A stretch of DNA of 9,920 bases, taken from assembly GCA_021802685.1 (NCBI GenBank), contig JAJZRM010000073.1, positions 1 through 9,920 on the forward strand, in the 5' to 3' direction. Below, piece after piece: positions 1-6,831 of this stretch. A program made the position numbers and the translations under genes. Each line of letters opens with the position of its first letter. Position 1 is the first letter of the stretch. Under the pieces are notes generated by a model. The model was not told where the DNA came from. It saw only the letters and a program-made list of their open reading frames with translations, and searched no databases. Origin of the DNA: Deltaproteobacteria bacterium (GTDB lineage: Bacteria > Desulfobacterota > Deferrimicrobia > Deferrimicrobiales > Deferrimicrobiaceae).

Positions 1-1714
1 TCTCGCTCTGCATCAGCTGGTCCTGCGTTGTCCGGACGGTGTCGAGCGCGCCCTGAAGCGACTCGTAGAGGGAGGCGTTCTCCATCGCCAGGCACGCGTT
101 GGACGCGAACGTGGTGAGCACCTGGATATCCTCCTCCGTCAGGTCGCAGTCGCGGAACATGTTGTCGACGTAGATCGCGCCGCGGGCCTCCCCCTTGATC
201 ATGAGCGGGACGGCCGCGAAGTTGGACGGGTGGCTCCCGCAGAACCCCACGCAGAAATCGGATACCTCCCTCCCCGCCGGCAGGGGGCACGGGTTCTCGG
301 CGCGGATCGGCCGCTTCTCCAGCACCGCCCGTCCCACCAGGCAACCGGTTTCGGACAGGGGGATCCGCAGCTTCCCGACCTCCGGCCACAGCAGCTTGCG
401 GGCCCGTTCGTCCGCCTCCACCGAATCGCCCTCCAGGTGCTCCCGGGGAAGGCGTTCGAACCACCGGGCCTCCTTCCGGTCCCGGGGACCCATCGCCATG
501 CGGCCCACCAGGGAGCCGCCGTCCCCGGAAAGGAGAAACAGGACCGCGCGGCTGAATTCCAGCCCCCCCGACGAGACGAGGGAGAACAGCATGGCCTGCA
601 GCAGCCGTTCCGTCTTCACGGTGGACATCAACACGCGGGCGACGTCGTTCAACGCCGAGATCCGCCGCACCTTGTCCTGGTTCTCCCGCGCCAGCCGCCG
701 CGCCTTCTCGAACATCGTCGCATGCTCGATCATGTTCGCCAGCTGGGAGCACACGGTCTGCATCAGGTGCACCACCTCCATGTCGAAATGCAGCCGGGGG
801 GAGGTGGAGTAGTAGCTGATGACCCCCAGCGCCCGCTCCTTGGAGACGATGGGCAGCCCCAGGAAGGAGGTGACGCCGTGCCGGGCGAGGGCTTCGTGGA
901 GCGGGGAATCCTCCGGGCCGTTGATGAGCAGCGGACGCCTCTGCTGGAAGACCTGCAGGGCCAGTTTCTTGCCCAGGCCCCGCGCCTCCCGGCGGAACCG
1001 GACGCGCCCGTACCCCTCGTCCACCATCACCCGGAGGCCGCCGCGCCCCTCCGGCGAGAGCCGCACCGAGCATCCCTCGGCCGACAGGAGCCGGGTCGTG
1101 GTCTTGGAAACGTACCCGAGGACGTCCTTCACCTCGAACGTGGAGATGATCGCGCGGCCGATTTCGTTCAGCGTGATCAGCTCGGATACGCGCTTGCGGG
1201 CGTCGTGGTACAGGCGGCTGTTACGGATCGCCCCCGCCATCTCCGTTGCCACGGCGTGGAAGAACGCCCGATCCTCCTCGGAGTACCGCGCGGGCCGCAG
1301 CGAAGAGACGTTCATGACGCCGTAGAGGTAGATGTCGTCCATCACGGGGACGGAGAGGATCGAGGTGAAGTCGCGCAGCTCCCGGGAGACCGTCGGCACG
1401 GGGGGGGTCGCCTTCACGTCGGGGAAGAAGACCTGCGAACGCCGGTACGCCGCCTTCCCCGCCGCCCCTTCCCCCGGCCGGACCACGAAATCCAGTTTCG
1501 TGCACTCCTCGATACCGAGGCTGGAGGAGACCCAGGGGACCAGGTCCTCCCCGCGCGGCTCCCTGCGGTAGACGCAGATGCAGTCGATCCGGCCGTCGCG
1601 GCAAAGGATGTCGCAGATCGATTTCAGCCGGTTCTCGACCTGGACGTTCGAGTTGGAGATCTCGACGACCCGCGAGAGGAGGGAAAAGAACCGCTTGTCC
1701 ACGTTCTCGGACAT
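1..1714 (-). CDS. Multi-GAF sensor histidine kinase, N-terminal part (cut by window edge)
   Basis: This is a cytoplasmic signalling protein, with 571 codons visible and the C-terminus beyond the left edge. No membrane segment is seen. Three GAF-type ligand or redox sensing domains lie at about residues 20-165, 178-331 and 349-547. Each ends in the usual helix (for example EMAGAIRNSRLY, then QLANMIEHATMF, then NACLAMENASLY). After the third GAF a coiled coil leads into TQDQLMQSE at the edge. In many sensor kinases such a sequence directly precedes the HisKA H-box, so I infer a histidine kinase domain outside the window. A GAF-diguanylate cyclase is less likely. The ATG at 1712-1714 lies 7 bases after the glgA stop, so the gene is probably co-transcribed and perhaps translationally coupled; its own ribosome binding site is weak. 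The signal sensed cannot be read from the sequence. Confidence 0.85.
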   Translation of the reverse strand, partial: MSENVDKRFFSLLSRVVEISNSNVQVENRLKSICDILCRDGRIDCICVYRREPRGEDLVPWVSSSLGIEECTKLDFVVRPGEGAAGKAAYRRSQVFFPDVKATPPVPTVSRELRDFTSILSVPVMDDIYLYGVMNVSSLRPARYSEEDRAFFHAVATEMAGAIRNSRLYHDARKRVSELITLNEIGRAIISTFEVKDVLGYVSKTTTRLLSAEGCSVRLSPEGRGGLRVMVDEGYGRVRFRREARGLGKKLALQVFQQRRPLLINGPEDSPLHEALARHGVTSFLGLPIVSKERALGVISYYSTSPRLHFDMEVVHLMQTVCSQLANMIEHATMFEKARRLARENQDKVRRISALNDVARVLMSTVKTERLLQAMLFSLVSSGGLEFSRAVLFLLSGDGGSLVGRMAMGPRDRKEARWFERLPREHLEGDSVEADERARKLLWPEVGKLRIPLSETGCLVGRAVLEKRPIRAENPCPLPAGREVSDFCVGFCGSHPSNFAAVPLMIKGEARGAIYVDNMFRDCDLTEEDIQVLTTFASNACLAMENASLYESLQGALDTVRTTQDQLMQSE

Positions 1715-1721
1715 GGGGGGA

Positions 1722-3182
1722 CTACCCTTTCCGTCCCCGTTTCCGGAGCGCCTTCTCGTAGAGGCCGACGTACTGGCGGGCCGACGCCTCCCAGGAGAAG
1801 TCCTTCTCCATCCCCCGGCGTACGATGCCCTCCCAGCGCGGGCGGTCCGCGAACGCGTCGAGCGCGCGGGAAACCGCATCCTTCAGCCCTTCCGCGTCGT
1901 ACTCGTGGAAGGCGAACCCGGTCCCTTCGCCGGGGTTCCCGTCGTCGTCCACCACCGTGTCGGCAAGCCCCCCCGTGTTGCGGACGATGGGGACGGTGCC
2001 GTATTTCAGGCTGTAGATCTGGTTCAGGCCGCACGGCTCGTAGCGGGACGGCATCAGGTAGGCGTCCGCGCCGGCCTCGATCTTGTGCGCCAGGACGTCG
2101 TCGTACGCCACCCGGATGGCGATCCGGTCGGGGTATTTTTCTCCGAGCGCCACGATCGCATCCTCGTACTTCCGCTCCCCCGCCCCGAGGATCACCAGGC
2201 GCAGGGGCCGTCCGGCCAGCCAATCCCCGGCCTGTTCGAGGAGGTCGAATCCCTTCTGCCCGGTCATTCGGCCGATGATGCCCACGACCGGCCCTTCCCC
2301 TTTGGTAAGGCCGAATTCACCGAGGAGTTCCCGCCGGCACGCATTCTTCCCCGAGAGGTCGGCGGCGGAGTAGTTCGCCGCGATCCACCGGTCGGTGGCG
2401 GGATTCCATTCGTCGTAGTCGATGCCGTTGACGATCCCGTAGAGGTCTTCCCGGCGTTCGTACAGCACTCCCTCGAGCCCGTACCCGTACTCCTCCCTCT
2501 GGATCTCCCGGCTGTAGGTCGCGGAAACCGTGGAGAGGATGTCCGCGAACACCAGCCCTCCCTTCATCAGGTTGATCTTCCCGTAGAACTCGAGCCCCTG
2601 CGGAGTGAACAGGTCCCACCCCAGGCCGGTCATCGGAAGCTCGTGGTTCCAGAACAGCCCCTGGTACCCGAGATTGTGGACGGTGTAGACGGACCCGAGG
2701 GACTGGAACGGCTCGTGGCCCGCGTAGAGCGTTTTCAGGTACACGGGGATCAGGGCCGTCTGCCAGTCGTTGCAATGGACGACGTCGTACCGGCGTCCGG
2801 ACCGGAGGATCCACTCCATGACACCGCGGCAGAAGAAGGCGAACCGCTCGCAGTTGTCGACGTAGTCGCCGTCCCGCGTGCCGTAGAGGAACTCCCGGTC
2901 GAAATACCGGTCGTTGGCGACGAGGAAGGCGTGGGCGCCGGCCTCCGCCTTCGCCTCCTCCACGGAGCCCGTTTCCTCCTGGTGGCCGATGGGGACGCGG
3001 ATCGCCTGCCCGGGCCCCGAAAGGGGGAACCGCACCCTGTCGACGGACCGGTAAAACGGCAGGATGCAGTCCGCCTCCACGCCGATGCGGCGCAACGCCT
3101 TGGGCAGCGCGCCGGCGACGTCGGCAAGCCCCCCCGTCTTCGCGAACGGAACCGCCTCGGAAGACGCGACGAGGACCTTCAT
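1722..3182 (-). CDS. glgA: Glycogen synthase (ADP-glucose type, GT5)
   Basis: This enzyme transfers glucose from a nucleotide sugar, normally ADP-glucose, to the growing alpha-1,4-glucan in the cytoplasm. The 486 residues are full length for bacterial GlgA. The N-terminal glucosyl-donor motif KTGGLADV is at residues 15-22. The GT-B fold is supported by HCNDWQTAL, TVHNLGYQG and GRMTGQKGFDLL. The catalytic C-terminal motif is YEPCGL (E382), followed by KYGTVPIVRNTGGLADTV. The ATG has a good Shine-Dalgarno sequence (GGAGG, 8 bases upstream). The GalT-like gene ends 16 bases upstream and the GAF kinase begins 7 bases downstream. No branching enzyme, phosphorylase or GlgC is in the window. Family assignment is secure. 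The donor (ADP- or UDP-glucose) is inferred from the family. Confidence 0.97.
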   Translation of the reverse strand: MKVLVASSEAVPFAKTGGLADVAGALPKALRRIGVEADCILPFYRSVDRVRFPLSGPGQAIRVPIGHQEETGSVEEAKAEAGAHAFLVANDRYFDREFLYGTRDGDYVDNCERFAFFCRGVMEWILRSGRRYDVVHCNDWQTALIPVYLKTLYAGHEPFQSLGSVYTVHNLGYQGLFWNHELPMTGLGWDLFTPQGLEFYGKINLMKGGLVFADILSTVSATYSREIQREEYGYGLEGVLYERREDLYGIVNGIDYDEWNPATDRWIAANYSAADLSGKNACRRELLGEFGLTKGEGPVVGIIGRMTGQKGFDLLEQAGDWLAGRPLRLVILGAGERKYEDAIVALGEKYPDRIAIRVAYDDVLAHKIEAGADAYLMPSRYEPCGLNQIYSLKYGTVPIVRNTGGLADTVVDDDGNPGEGTGFAFHEYDAEGLKDAVSRALDAFADRPRWEGIVRRGMEKDFSWEASARQYVGLYEKALRKRGRKG

Positions 3183-3198
3183 CGCCCGGTCCTCCGCC

Positions 3199-4194
3199 TC
3201 ATTCCGGCAGTTCCCGCATGAACTTCGCGGACTCCTCGGGAGGGGTGGGATTGATGTAGAACCCCGACCCCCACTCGAAACCGGCCACCTTCGTCAATTT
3301 CGGCATGATCTCCACGTGCCAGTGGAAAAATTCCACCGCCCCTTCCTGGAAGGGGGCGCTGTGGATGATGAAGTTGAACGGCGGGTTTTCGAGGGCGAGG
3401 TTCAGCCGCCGCAGCGTCCGGCGGAAGACGGCGGCCAGCGCCTTCGCCTGGGGCTCCTCGATCATCTCGTAGGCGCACTGGTGGCGCTTCGGAACGATCC
3501 AGGTCTCGAAGGGGAACCGGGGGGCGTACGGCGCGAAGGCCAGGAACTCCCCGGTTTCCTCGACGATGCGGCTTTTCTGTTCCATTTCCTGGACGACGAT
3601 GTCGCAGAAAAGGCACCGGTCCCGGAACCGGTAATACTCCTTGCACCCGTTCATCTCCTCCATCACCCGCTTGGGAACGACGGGGAGGGCGATGAGCTGG
3701 GAGTGGCTGTGCGAGAGGGACGCGCCCGCGGCCGCCCCGTGGTTCTTGAAGATGATGACGGATTTGAAACGCCGGTCCCTCTTCAGGTCGAGAAGGCGTT
3801 CCCGGAACGCCCAGAGCACGTCCTGGAACCGTTTCTCCGGAAGGTCGAACAGGTCGACGTCGTGGTTCTCCGTCTCGATGACGACCTCGTGGGCCCCGAT
3901 GCCGTTCATCCGGTCGTAGATCCCGTCGGCCGCCTTCCCCAACTCCCCCTCGATGCGCAACGCCGGGAACTTGTTCGATACCACCCGCAGCGTCCAGTTC
4001 GAGTCGTTGGAATTCCCGCCGTCGCGGTAGGCGAGGATCTCGGGAGGGGTCATCCGTTCGCTCCCGGGGCACAAGGGGCAGACGCCCGCCCGCCGCGTCG
4101 TGGGCTCCCTGGCGAATTCCTGGGGCCGCTTGGCGCGTTCCGTGGAAATGATGACCCATCGGCCCACGATCGGGTCTTTGCGCAACTCCGTCAT
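3199..4194 (-). CDS. galT: GalT-like hexose-1-phosphate nucleotidyltransferase (possible ADP-glucose phosphorylase)
   Basis: This is a 331-residue member of the HIT-superfamily GalT group, which passes a nucleotidyl group through a covalent histidine intermediate. The start MTELRKDPIVGRWVII is typical. Zinc-site candidates are C39, C42, H111 and H162. The active-site motif is H162-S-H164-S-Q166, with H164 the expected nucleophile. A second pair, C194 and C197, with H238 and H291/H293, may form another metal site. Classical galactose-1-phosphate uridylyltransferases read HPHGQ at this place. The HSHSQ form and the tail GFEWGSGFYINPTPPEE resemble, from memory, the plant ADP-glucose phosphorylase At5g18200. 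The position beside glgA supports an ADP-glucose role, but the standard annotation would be GalT. The ATG follows GGAGGT with a short spacing of 3 bases. dksA lies 46 bases upstream. Confidence 0.88.
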   Translation of the reverse strand: MTELRKDPIVGRWVIISTERAKRPQEFAREPTTRRAGVCPLCPGSERMTPPEILAYRDGGNSNDSNWTLRVVSNKFPALRIEGELGKAADGIYDRMNGIGAHEVVIETENHDVDLFDLPEKRFQDVLWAFRERLLDLKRDRRFKSVIIFKNHGAAAGASLSHSHSQLIALPVVPKRVMEEMNGCKEYYRFRDRCLFCDIVVQEMEQKSRIVEETGEFLAFAPYAPRFPFETWIVPKRHQCAYEMIEEPQAKALAAVFRRTLRRLNLALENPPFNFIIHSAPFQEGAVEFFHWHVEIMPKLTKVAGFEWGSGFYINPTPPEESAKFMRELPE

Positions 4195-4240
4195 ATGACC
4201 TCCGAATGCCGCCGGGCGGGTGGGTGGGACCGGGAGGGCA

Positions 4241-4597
4241 CTACTTGACTTCTTCCTCCTCTTCGACGGTCTTGCAATCGATGCACAGGGAGGTGACCGG
4301 CCTGGCGATCAGCCGTTTTTCCTCGATCGCCCCCCCGCACCCCTCGCAGACCCCGAAGGTGCCTTTCTCGATCCGCTTGACGGCTTCCTTGATCTTGGCG
4401 ACGAGCTTGCGGTCCCGATCGCGGAGGCGCAGGGTGAAGTTGCGGTTCGACTCGAGGAGGGCCCGGTCGGTCGGGTCCGGAAAATTCTCTTCTCCGATCG
4501 TCGTCATGTCCACGACCGTCCGCTCCGCCTCCGCCATCATTTCATCCAATTGCCGTTGCAGTTCCAAACGGCACTTTTCGATGACGCTGCGGTCCAT
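4241..4597 (-). CDS. dksA: DksA/TraR family RNA polymerase-binding transcription factor
   Basis: DksA-type proteins insert a coiled coil into the RNA polymerase secondary channel and, with ppGpp, reset promoter choice under starvation. The 118 residues show a helical N-terminal part and the coiled-coil tip NFPDPTDRA. D41, D44 and A46 match the E. coli DksA tip residues D71, D74 and A76. A four-cysteine zinc finger follows (C84, C87, C105, C108, with CIDCK at 105-109), then an acidic EEEEE tail. It is about 30 residues shorter at the N-terminus than E. coli DksA (151 aa) but keeps the functional tip, so I prefer DksA over a degenerate TraR. It is first in an apparent operon with the GalT-like gene and glgA. 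A probable promoter lies at 4636-4664. Its Shine-Dalgarno is only a G-run about 8 bases before the ATG. Confidence 0.93.
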   Translation of the reverse strand: MDRSVIEKCRLELQRQLDEMMAEAERTVVDMTTIGEENFPDPTDRALLESNRNFTLRLRDRDRKLVAKIKEAVKRIEKGTFGVCEGCGGAIEEKRLIARPVTSLCIDCKTVEEEEEVK

Positions 4598-4635
4598 CGC
4601 GCGAAACCCCCGGAGGAACGCATATTAATCTTCAT

Positions 4636-4664
4636 ACGTTAGCGCGTTTCCCCCGGGGTGTAAA
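4636..4664 (-). promoter_or_regulatory. Probable sigma-70-like promoter for the dksA-galT-glgA unit
   Basis: Reading the minus strand, a -35 box TTTACA (4659-4664, five of six to TTGACA) is followed after 17 bases by TAACGT (4636-4641, three of six to TATAAT). AT-rich sequence then leads to the dksA start 39 bases further on. The stretch is locally AT-rich in a very GC-rich window, and the spacing is ideal. The spacer contains the palindrome CCCCGGGG, flanked by an imperfect inverted repeat (GCGCG-TTT against AAA-GGCGCGC), which could be an operator. The -10 match is weak, so the call is tentative. I see no convincing intrinsic terminator for btuB in this 83-base gap, so readthrough from btuB is possible. 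Confidence 0.45.
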
Positions 4665-4680
4665 GGCGCGCGGCATCCCG

Positions 4681-6585
4681 TCAGATGGCCAGATCCACCC
4701 CGAGGAGAAAGTTGATCCCGGGAGACGGGAACCCCTTCCGCTCCTCGTACCGCCGGTCCAGCAGGTTCTGCACCTTTCCTTGCAGGGAGATCTCCTGGAC
4801 CTCGGGCGACCCCGTCTTCCAACGGTACCTCGCGGAGACGTCCAGCCTCGCGTACCCCGGACGCCGGATGTCGCCGCCGTTCGGCGGCGCGTCGAGCTGG
4901 TCGCTTTCGATGCGCCAGTCCGCCCGGCAGGTGAGGGCATGCGCCGGGGCGAGGATGAGGGACGCGCTCCCGCGCTGCCCCGGCACGCCGAGGATCCGCC
5001 GCTGGGCCGTCGAGTCCCACGTATTCGTATAGGTGTAGGTCAACTCCGCCGTGGCGTCCCGCCGGAAACGCCAGGAGGCGGCCGCCTCGGCTCCCCGGGA
5101 GAAGGCGCGTCCGGAGTTGCGCAGCTGGCCGAACCCGACCGGTCCGCCCGCGGCGGCATCGAACTGGATCAGGTCCCGGAAGGACTGGAAGAACCATGTC
5201 GCCGATATCGTCGCGTCTCCCCCCGCGAGAACGGCATCTGCCCCCGCCTCGTACGAGATCGTCGCCTCCGGGGAAAGCGACGGGTTGCCGATGAACGGGT
5301 CGGTCTTCTCGGCGATCGTCGGGGTCCGGAAGCCGCGTCCCGCCGCCGCCCGCAGCCGGATCCCCGAAGACCCGAGGTCCTGGAACGCCGCCAGCCGGGG
5401 ATTGACCTCGGTGCCCGCTTCCGAGTTCCGGTCGACGCGCACCCCCGCGCTCAATCCGGTGCCCTTCCTCGGCCGCCACTCCTCCTGCAGGTAGACGGAG
5501 CGGTTGACGGTCGTCCCCGCGGTGATCGTGTCCCCGAATCCGGACCGGAGGGTGTCCGTGGCGCGGTCCCGGGTGAACTCCACTCCAACGAAGGTATCGG
5601 AACGCTCCCCGCCCGTCACGCGCGCCATGAGCCCCAGGACGGTCTTCCGGGTCTTCGTCTCGTCGTCGAACACGAACGGGAACGATTCCCCGGGATCGGC
5701 CGGATCCTCCTCATTGGAGATTTCGTTATAGACGCTCCCGGAGGCCGTAAGCGACAGGGAAGGGGAAACGCGCGTTTCCCAACGCCCCCCGGCAAGGAAT
5801 CCCCGGCGGTCGGACCGATGGTTGACGTCGCGCTCCGTTCCGAAGTCGACCGGGATCCCCTTTTCCGACTCCGTGGACATCACCAGGACGTGAAGCCGGT
5901 TCCGGTCTCCGACGGCGACGTCCCCGCCCCCGAGAAACGAGACGATGGAGGTGTCGTCGTTCGGAAGGATCCCCTCGCTCTCCAAACCGGCGCCCCCCAC
6001 GTGGTACGACCCCCGCTTGCCCCCCCCTTCGGCGTAACCGTTCCACTGGAGCGTGGAATAGCTTCCCCCGAAGAGGCCCACCCCGTACCGCCGCCCTTCT
6101 TCCGGCGACGGCGGGAGGAAGTTCACCACCCCGGACATGGCGTTGGAGCCGTAGAGCGCGCTCTGCGCCCCCCGGACGACTTCCACGCGCTCGAACCGGG
6201 CCGCCGGCAGGGAGCCGATGTCGAACTGGCCGAGGGTCGGGCTGTTCACGGGGAACCCGTCGATCAGGACGAGGGTGCCGGTCGCCAACCCTCCCCGGAT
6301 CTTGATGTTCTCCCGGTTGCCGGGGCTGCCGGTGCGCTGGTCGTCCACCCCGGGGAGCCCCTGGAGGACGTCTCCGACGAGCGCCGGAATTTTCTGTTCC
6401 ATCGTCTCCTTGTCCACCACGCTCACCGAGGCCGCCTGTTCGGAGACCTTCTCCTCGATCCGCGTCGCCGTGACCACCACGGCCTCCGTGCGCACCGGTT
6501 CGTCCATCGCCGCTGCACAGGGGACCCACGCCATTCCCAGGAACGCCAGGAACGCCCATCGAACCGCTCGATCCGTCGCTTTCAT
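4681..6585 (-). CDS. btuB: TonB-dependent vitamin B12 outer-membrane receptor
   Basis: This 634-residue protein imports cobalamin across the outer membrane using energy from TonB-ExbB-ExbD, which are not in the window. A Sec signal peptide occupies residues 1-26 (hydrophobic WAFLAFLGMAW, cleavage after CAAA). A TonB box EAVVVTATR lies at residues 34-42. The plug domain follows, with IKIRGG, LVLIDGFPVN and the closing motif VEVVRGAQSALYGS; the rest is the beta-barrel. The ATG has a strong Shine-Dalgarno AAGGAGG 4 bases upstream. B12 as substrate is supported by the cobalamin riboswitch in the leader and by btuFCD upstream. The last barrel strand ends GVDLAI and lacks the usual terminal phenylalanine. 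Related receptors for other ligands look similar, so the riboswitch is the main support for the symbol. Confidence 0.93.
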   Translation of the reverse strand: MKATDRAVRWAFLAFLGMAWVPCAAAMDEPVRTEAVVVTATRIEEKVSEQAASVSVVDKETMEQKIPALVGDVLQGLPGVDDQRTGSPGNRENIKIRGGLATGTLVLIDGFPVNSPTLGQFDIGSLPAARFERVEVVRGAQSALYGSNAMSGVVNFLPPSPEEGRRYGVGLFGGSYSTLQWNGYAEGGGKRGSYHVGGAGLESEGILPNDDTSIVSFLGGGDVAVGDRNRLHVLVMSTESEKGIPVDFGTERDVNHRSDRRGFLAGGRWETRVSPSLSLTASGSVYNEISNEEDPADPGESFPFVFDDETKTRKTVLGLMARVTGGERSDTFVGVEFTRDRATDTLRSGFGDTITAGTTVNRSVYLQEEWRPRKGTGLSAGVRVDRNSEAGTEVNPRLAAFQDLGSSGIRLRAAAGRGFRTPTIAEKTDPFIGNPSLSPEATISYEAGADAVLAGGDATISATWFFQSFRDLIQFDAAAGGPVGFGQLRNSGRAFSRGAEAAASWRFRRDATAELTYTYTNTWDSTAQRRILGVPGQRGSASLILAPAHALTCRADWRIESDQLDAPPNGGDIRRPGYARLDVSARYRWKTGSPEVQEISLQGKVQNLLDRRYEERKGFPSPGINFLLGVDLAI

Positions 6586-6589
6586 AAGT

Positions 6590-6611
6590 CCTCCTTTCCC
6601 TCGAAAGGGAG
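6590..6611 (-). promoter_or_regulatory. Shine-Dalgarno-masking switch hairpins in the btuB leader
   Basis: Two mutually exclusive hairpins can form in the RNA just before btuB. In one, CTCCCTTTC (6603-6611) pairs with GAAAGGAG (6591-6598) as eight pairs with one bulged C and a GAGG loop, hiding the Shine-Dalgarno AAGGAGG (6590-6596). In the other, TCCCT pairs with AGGGA around a TTCG loop (6597-6610), leaving the Shine-Dalgarno free. No T-run follows, so a translational output of the riboswitch is the simplest reading. The pairings are seen in the sequence; the regulatory role is inferred. Confidence 0.55.
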
Positions 6612-6623
6612 TGCTGGTATGGC

Positions 6624-6769
6624 GGGCGGTCCGGGTCTTCTGGCTTCCGGCGGCCTACTCCCCGCGCCTTCCCGCCCCGAGTCCGGGGCAGTGGCGTCGA
6701 TGCGGGTTTCGTTCCGGTGACAGATGCGGGGCAGCGACGGATTCCCACCGTCTTCCCCGGCTTCCGCCC
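6624..6769 (-). ncRNA. Cobalamin riboswitch aptamer upstream of btuB
   Basis: Read on the minus strand, this leader holds the conserved blocks of the cobalamin (AdoCbl-type) riboswitch in order. They are GGTGGGAATCC and GCTGCCCCGC near the 5' side, GCCACTG (6689-6695), GGGAAGGCG, and the B12 box GCCAGAAGACC (within 6631-6644). I set the limits by a closing P1 stem, GGGCGG (6764-6769) with CCGCCC (6624-6629). It lies 39 bases before the btuB ATG. On B12 binding it should lower btuB expression, probably by masking the ribosome binding site. I find no clear promoter between btuD and the aptamer, so the leader may be transcribed by readthrough from btuD. Confidence 0.95.
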
Positions 6770-6831
6770 TGTGGCGGGGGTTAGTCCCCCATCAGATCAT
6801 GGGTGTCCCCCCTAACTCCTCCGTTTCCGCA
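6770..6831 (-). other. btuD-btuB spacer with stacked alternative hairpins
   Basis: The 62 bases between the btuD stop and the riboswitch P1 stem contain three short stems in minus-strand RNA. GGGGG-ACTAA-CCCCC covers 6776-6790. CCCAT-GATCTG-ATGGG shares its G-run and so excludes the first. CCGCC-ACAG-GGCGG includes the 5' strand of aptamer P1. No T-tract follows any of them, so I do not call a terminator. They could be RNA-processing or stability elements separating btuFCD from btuB, or an anti-P1 structure. Confidence 0.35.

Noticed and set aside
230..2278. Long plus-strand open frame of 682 codons
   Set aside because: It lies opposite the GAF kinase and glgA. Its protein is rich in Arg, Pro, Gly and His without any domain, as expected for antisense frames in GC-rich coding DNA.
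1578..3221. Long plus-strand open frame of 547 codons
   Set aside because: It is antisense to glgA and shows no recognisable motif. glgA on the other strand is unmistakable.
4598..4680. Intrinsic terminator after btuB from the CCCCGGGG palindrome
   Set aside because: The palindrome has no useful loop and no following T-run on the minus strand. The AT-rich part fits a promoter better.
4780..6720. Plus-strand open frame of 646 codons
   Set aside because: It is the reverse complement of btuB and its riboswitch, with low-complexity composition and no start signal.
6770..6831. Intrinsic terminator after btuD
   Set aside because: The stems are followed by C- and G-rich sequence, with no T-tract.
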